Part shown: piece by piece, positions 61,501 through 64,000 of the stretch
Layout of the letters: every line of letters begins with the position of its first letter
Position numbering within the stretch: the first letter of the stretch is position 1
NCBI RefSeq assembly: GCF_001592735.1
Contig: NZ_LUKE01000001.1
Span: forward strand, 1,585,018 to 1,649,017
Source of the DNA: Bdellovibrio bacteriovorus
GTDB taxonomy: Bacteria; Bdellovibrionota; Bdellovibrionia; Bdellovibrionales; Bdellovibrionaceae
Direction: 5' to 3'
Length of the DNA stretch: 64,000 nt
The notes under the pieces: generated by a model
Databases searched by the model: none
Told to the model about the DNA's origin: nothing
Seen by the model: only the letters and a program-made list of their open reading frames with translations
Position numbers and translations under genes: made by a program

Positions 61501-63956
61501 CGATTCTTTATTCAGAAGTCATTGATGTGAAAGGCGATCGTCCTGTCATCAAAGTGCCTATAAAAAAAGAATATGCCCCGAACGTGGTGATTTCTGCTTT
61601 TGCTGTGCGGGGGCGTCTTAATGGTCCAAAACCTACGGCGTTGATTGATTTAGGTAAGCCTTCGATGAAATTAGGAATGGCGAATGTCCGTGTGGGCTTA
61701 AAGGAAAATACTTTAAAAGTCTCGGTTCAATCGGATCGCAAAACCTATAAGGCTCGGGATAAGTCTCAAATTACAGTGAAGGTGCAAGACTTCAAAGGTC
61801 GTCCGGCAGCCAACGGTGAAGTCGTTTTAGTAGCCGTGGACGAAGGCCTTTTAGAGCTTCGCGATAATAAAAGTTGGAACTTGCTGCAAGAAATGATGAA
61901 GATGCGTGAACACCGTATGGAATTTGCGACCGCACAGACGTTGGTTATTGGGCGCAGACATTTTGGTTTAAAGGCCTTGCCAATAGGAGGCGACGGCGGT
62001 GGGGGATTAAGACGTGAACTTTTTGATTCGCTTCTTTATTGGAATCCTTCTGTAAAACTTAATGCGCAAGGTGAAGCAAAAGTGGAAGTTCCGCTCAATG
62101 ATTCCACGACCAGTTTCCGCATTGTGGCGATTGCGACTCAAGGGCTTGATGAATTTGGCACGGGATGGACAAGCATTCAGTCCTCGCAAGATATCATGAT
62201 CATGCCGGGTCTTGCCGGGGTCGCACGTCAGGGGGATGATTTTGCCGCGGGATTTACAGTCCGTAATGCCACTAAAGAAAAACAACAGATCGCAGTGTCT
62301 TTAAAAACGCTGCCGGATGTTTCGGGCTTTGGTGTGCAAATGGTGTCGCTATCCCCAGGTGAATCAAAGGAAGTTCAGTGGAATATCAAAGTTCCGGTGA
62401 CGGCGTCTTTAGATTACATTGTGACCGCAAAAACTCCTCAAGGAAAATTCTTAGACGAAATTAAGAAGGCCCAAAAAGTATTACCGGTCCGTGTTGCTAG
62501 GGTTTATCAAAGCGAGTGGGGACAGTGGCCCGAATTTTCGAAGTTGTCATTGCAAGCGCCAGAGGGGGCTTCCCAAAAAAGCCTGGTATTTGAAGTTAGT
62601 GAAGGCTTGGGTGGGTCAACGACCGGTTTAAAAGAGTATTGGGAAAATTACTATTACAACTGTCTTGAACAACAAGTTTCTAAAGCGGTGTCCTTAAAAG
62701 ATAAAAAATTATGGAGTCAGATTTCTGCGAAGTTTGGATCTTACTTAGATAGTAACGGTTTATTAAAATACTTCCCCTCGTCCACTGAAGGCAGTGTGAT
62801 CCTAACCGCTTACGTTTTAAGTGTTGCGAATGAAGCGGGCTTAGAAATAGATGACGGTATCGAAGACCGCATGCTCTATGCTTTAAGCCAGTATGCAGAG
62901 GGACGCTTAAAAACAAATGACTTTAGTTATGCTGATGGCAATTTACGTAAGGTGATGGTGTTTGAGGCCTTGTCTCGGCATCGTCGTTTGAATTTGGACC
63001 TGCTCACGTCCATTGAGTATCTGCCATCACAATGGCCACTGCATACTTTAGTTGAATGGTATCAAATCTTGCTTTGGGAAAAGGACGCTCCGAACAGAGC
63101 TAAAGAATTGCAAAACTTAGAAAGCATTTTGCGTAATAAGTTTTATTTCTCTGCCAAGCGTTTGCAACTGCGCGATGAAGGTTTAGAAAAAATGCCGTGG
63201 ATGATGCGTGATACAGAGAGTGCTTTGATTCGTTTGGTGTTAACAACCATGTCTCAAGAAAGCTGGCAAAGTGACGTGCCACGTCTGTATTCTGGCCTGA
63301 TCAGTCGCCAAGAGAATGGAAATTGGCAAACGACCACAAACAATGCTTGGGGTCGGGTTATGATGGATAAGGTGAAGCAAAAGTATTCTAAAGACAAAGT
63401 CGAAGGCAGCTTTAGCTTTAAACTGGGAACGCAAACTGCGACCCATTCATGGGCTAAAGCCCAAGAGGGTGCTTACGAGCTTCCTTGGCAAACTGAAAAT
63501 CTGACCACGTGGAATCAGCAAGGTGCAGGAAAACCTTGGATCACGGTTTCAGTGAAGGCGGCAGTTCCGGTCACCAAACCTATTTTTGCCGGATTTAATG
63601 TTGAAAAGACCATTACACCCGTAAATCAGAAGAAAAAGGGTGCATGGAGTGTCGGGGATGTCGCTAAAGTCACGTTAAAGGTGAAAACGCCAGCCCCTCA
63701 ATCTTGGGTCGTGATCGAAGATCCGGTGCCAGCGGGGGCGAGCATTTTACAAAGCTCGTTTGCAACGGCCACCGAACGCAAAGAAGAGCTTATCCGCAGC
63801 TATTATTCATGGTTTAATAGTGAAGAGACCATGGAGTACACGATTCGTTTTAATCAACCCGGAGCTTTCGTTTTACCGATTTCCAGAGTTGAAGCGATGT
63901 ACAGTCCGGATTTATTTGCGGAACTTCCAGAGTCTCAGTGGGTGATAGAAAAATGA
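58518..63956 (+). CDS. Bacterial alpha-2-macroglobulin family protein
   Basis: An 1812-residue secreted protein with a signal peptide (LLAFSVSLVIAQ) rather than a lipobox. It has many MG domains, the alpha-2-macroglobulin core motif LNDSTTSFRIVAIA near residue 1195 and the thioester site CLEQ at 1382-1385, within YYYNCLEQQVSKA. Such proteins trap attacking proteases by covalent linkage and work with penicillin-binding protein 1C. The bait region is not obvious. GAGGAG precedes ATG. Its stop overlaps the next start. Confidence 0.93.
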   Translation: MILNALLAFSVSLVIAQEKVQVKNVTPQGYVKSVDQIRIEFAKPMVKFGEINLAFPAKSNCFQGGQGRWVDTRNWVYDFKETLPGGKSCGISVGDKDFKFNTGGSHIVSVFPRQYRPIEPDQNFILILDSPVKKDTVAKGAYFVVAGLGDRIPLQVVEGSEANKVKAAAEKEYKYEDEELKKKYWIVVKSSRLFPPQAEVSLVWGKEVQSESGSTSPEPENFAFTVVEPFKASFSCEREAANKPCVPILGFRLSFSGSISTADAKKIYLEGADKNKIYASGLDDPKDRTTLLEFKGPYPQKAEYQLVIPSGLKDENGRELSNKAQFPLKVKTGEDPALLKFSASFGLLEAGPEAAIAVTLRRVEKSLSTQFMGWTGQLTADKFAQILKVLNEIENNPYDSTRLKSMKSFPAKKIQVQKPLKASDVEVVGIPLKENGFYAVEIESPLLGQSLLDKKTPYFVRTAALVTSMTTHVKYNDDEAWVWVTRLQDAHVVDGAKIKIYDVKGQEVAQGISGAQGMARLKFNKPVSKLPNISEGRYTSGFFVVAEKGNDFTFTHSSWDNGIENWRFQLGLYGGDSGVIGHAILDRTLFRPEEKLSAKILIRKTAEKGLSLPSGKEWPSKVSFNHESGVQNFDLPLKWNKKTGVALVNWALPAGIKMGSWSMTLKVPKGSSDLNVGQFSVDAFRIPLMQVQIQGQPEYMLEKNIALQSQVRYFSGGAAPNLPIKVRWSVEPDGFVPQDSDLQDYSFANGSVKEGVFRSGEDEGARHIPQAGTLEVKTNDQGVADIKINSIKYSAGPQRLRAEVEYKDPNGEIKNSVRSFGLWPSQLVLGIKTKSWWATQSSVEFEVVALDVMQKPQVGQKVQVDLYTSNYYSHRKRLVGGFYAYEDFTENKKIGELCRGETNAQGLFSCVGQSKVSGSVLAVVRSKDSKGRESFARVNQWIVKPGENQWFGSDDHDRADLIPFRKSYDPGEVAELQLRTPFPEAKVLVTVERDSILYSEVIDVKGDRPVIKVPIKKEYAPNVVISAFAVRGRLNGPKPTALIDLGKPSMKLGMANVRVGLKENTLKVSVQSDRKTYKARDKSQITVKVQDFKGRPAANGEVVLVAVDEGLLELRDNKSWNLLQEMMKMREHRMEFATAQTLVIGRRHFGLKALPIGGDGGGGLRRELFDSLLYWNPSVKLNAQGEAKVEVPLNDSTTSFRIVAIATQGLDEFGTGWTSIQSSQDIMIMPGLAGVARQGDDFAAGFTVRNATKEKQQIAVSLKTLPDVSGFGVQMVSLSPGESKEVQWNIKVPVTASLDYIVTAKTPQGKFLDEIKKAQKVLPVRVARVYQSEWGQWPEFSKLSLQAPEGASQKSLVFEVSEGLGGSTTGLKEYWENYYYNCLEQQVSKAVSLKDKKLWSQISAKFGSYLDSNGLLKYFPSSTEGSVILTAYVLSVANEAGLEIDDGIEDRMLYALSQYAEGRLKTNDFSYADGNLRKVMVFEALSRHRRLNLDLLTSIEYLPSQWPLHTLVEWYQILLWEKDAPNRAKELQNLESILRNKFYFSAKRLQLRDEGLEKMPWMMRDTESALIRLVLTTMSQESWQSDVPRLYSGLISRQENGNWQTTTNNAWGRVMMDKVKQKYSKDKVEGSFSFKLGTQTATHSWAKAQEGAYELPWQTENLTTWNQQGAGKPWITVSVKAAVPVTKPIFAGFNVEKTITPVNQKKKGAWSVGDVAKVTLKVKTPAPQSWVVIEDPVPAGASILQSSFATATERKEELIRSYYSWFNSEETMEYTIRFNQPGAFVLPISRVEAMYSPDLFAELPESQWVIEK

Positions 63957-64000
63957 AGATAAAGAAGTATCGTTATCTTATGGTAGGCACAATCTTGGTC
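63953..64000 (+). CDS. 5' end of next gene, probably penicillin-binding protein 1C
   Basis: Sixteen codons are in view (MKIKKYRYLMVGTILV), a basic start with the beginning of a membrane anchor. It overlaps the alpha-2-macroglobulin stop (ATGA). In many bacteria the gene after such a protein is pbpC, a peptidoglycan synthase; the sequence seen is too short to prove it. Confidence 0.45.
   Translation, partial: MKIKKYRYLMVGTILV

Overview
The window reads as one continuous piece of bacterial chromosome from a Bdellovibrio-like bacterium (phylum Bdellovibrionota). This is an inference from gene content: a delta-proteobacterial style of housekeeping operons, many secreted or lipid-anchored hydrolases (LAS-type and matrixin metallopeptidases, alpha-2-macroglobulin, polysaccharide deacetylase), moderate GC and frequent GTG/TTG starts. 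There are about 74 protein genes, one tRNA with anticodon CAT, and no rRNA, insertion sequence, prophage or CRISPR array that I can see.

Left part (1-14400): a DUF444 tail, SpoVR and a SUI1/eIF1-like protein form a stress-type operon, followed by an OmpR-type response regulator, a C26 glutamine amidotransferase, a RhlE-type RNA helicase, and a TerC membrane protein overlapping a TadA-Nudix fusion. Then comes the macromolecular-synthesis operon rpsU-yqeY-dnaG-rpoD, with a near-palindromic element before dnaG. An RRM protein, a lipoprotein, a BEM46-type hydrolase, a structured RNA region with a terminator directly before infA, a small zinc protein and tRNA-CAT follow.

Middle (14400-42500): mostly envelope and secreted proteins of unknown role (deacetylase, lipocalin, LAS peptidase, a TAXI-like anchored binding protein), alternating with core genes: clpP, parvulin, the nitrogen pair glnB-glnA with a lipoyl-less GcvH-like protein, trmL, secA with a zinc-ribbon partner, a BamE-like lipoprotein, a matrixin, and a Sco/PCuAC copper-delivery pair.

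Right part (42500-64000): a divergent lipid-type cluster (AMP ligase and an active-site-altered KAS III on the minus strand; an SDR and two alpha/beta hydrolases on the plus strand), then a complete caa3-type cytochrome oxidase operon (cytochrome c, Sco, CoxB with fused heme c, CoxA, CoxC, CoxD, heme O synthase). After it lie a 34-codon gene with an ideal ribosome site, maleylacetoacetate-isomerase and fumarylacetoacetase-family genes separated by a truncated LTA-synthase-like membrane protein and an outer-membrane barrel, a Cu/Zn superoxide dismutase lipoprotein, and a giant alpha-2-macroglobulin whose stop overlaps the start of a gene running off the window, probably pbpC.

The least explained material is: the switch-like RNA region before infA, the two long inverted repeats (7717-7790 and 41768-41831), the altered KAS III and its cluster, the TadA-Nudix fusion, the GcvH-like protein with aspartate at the lipoyl position, and the 34-codon gene. 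No single locus can be declared a new system from sequence alone.
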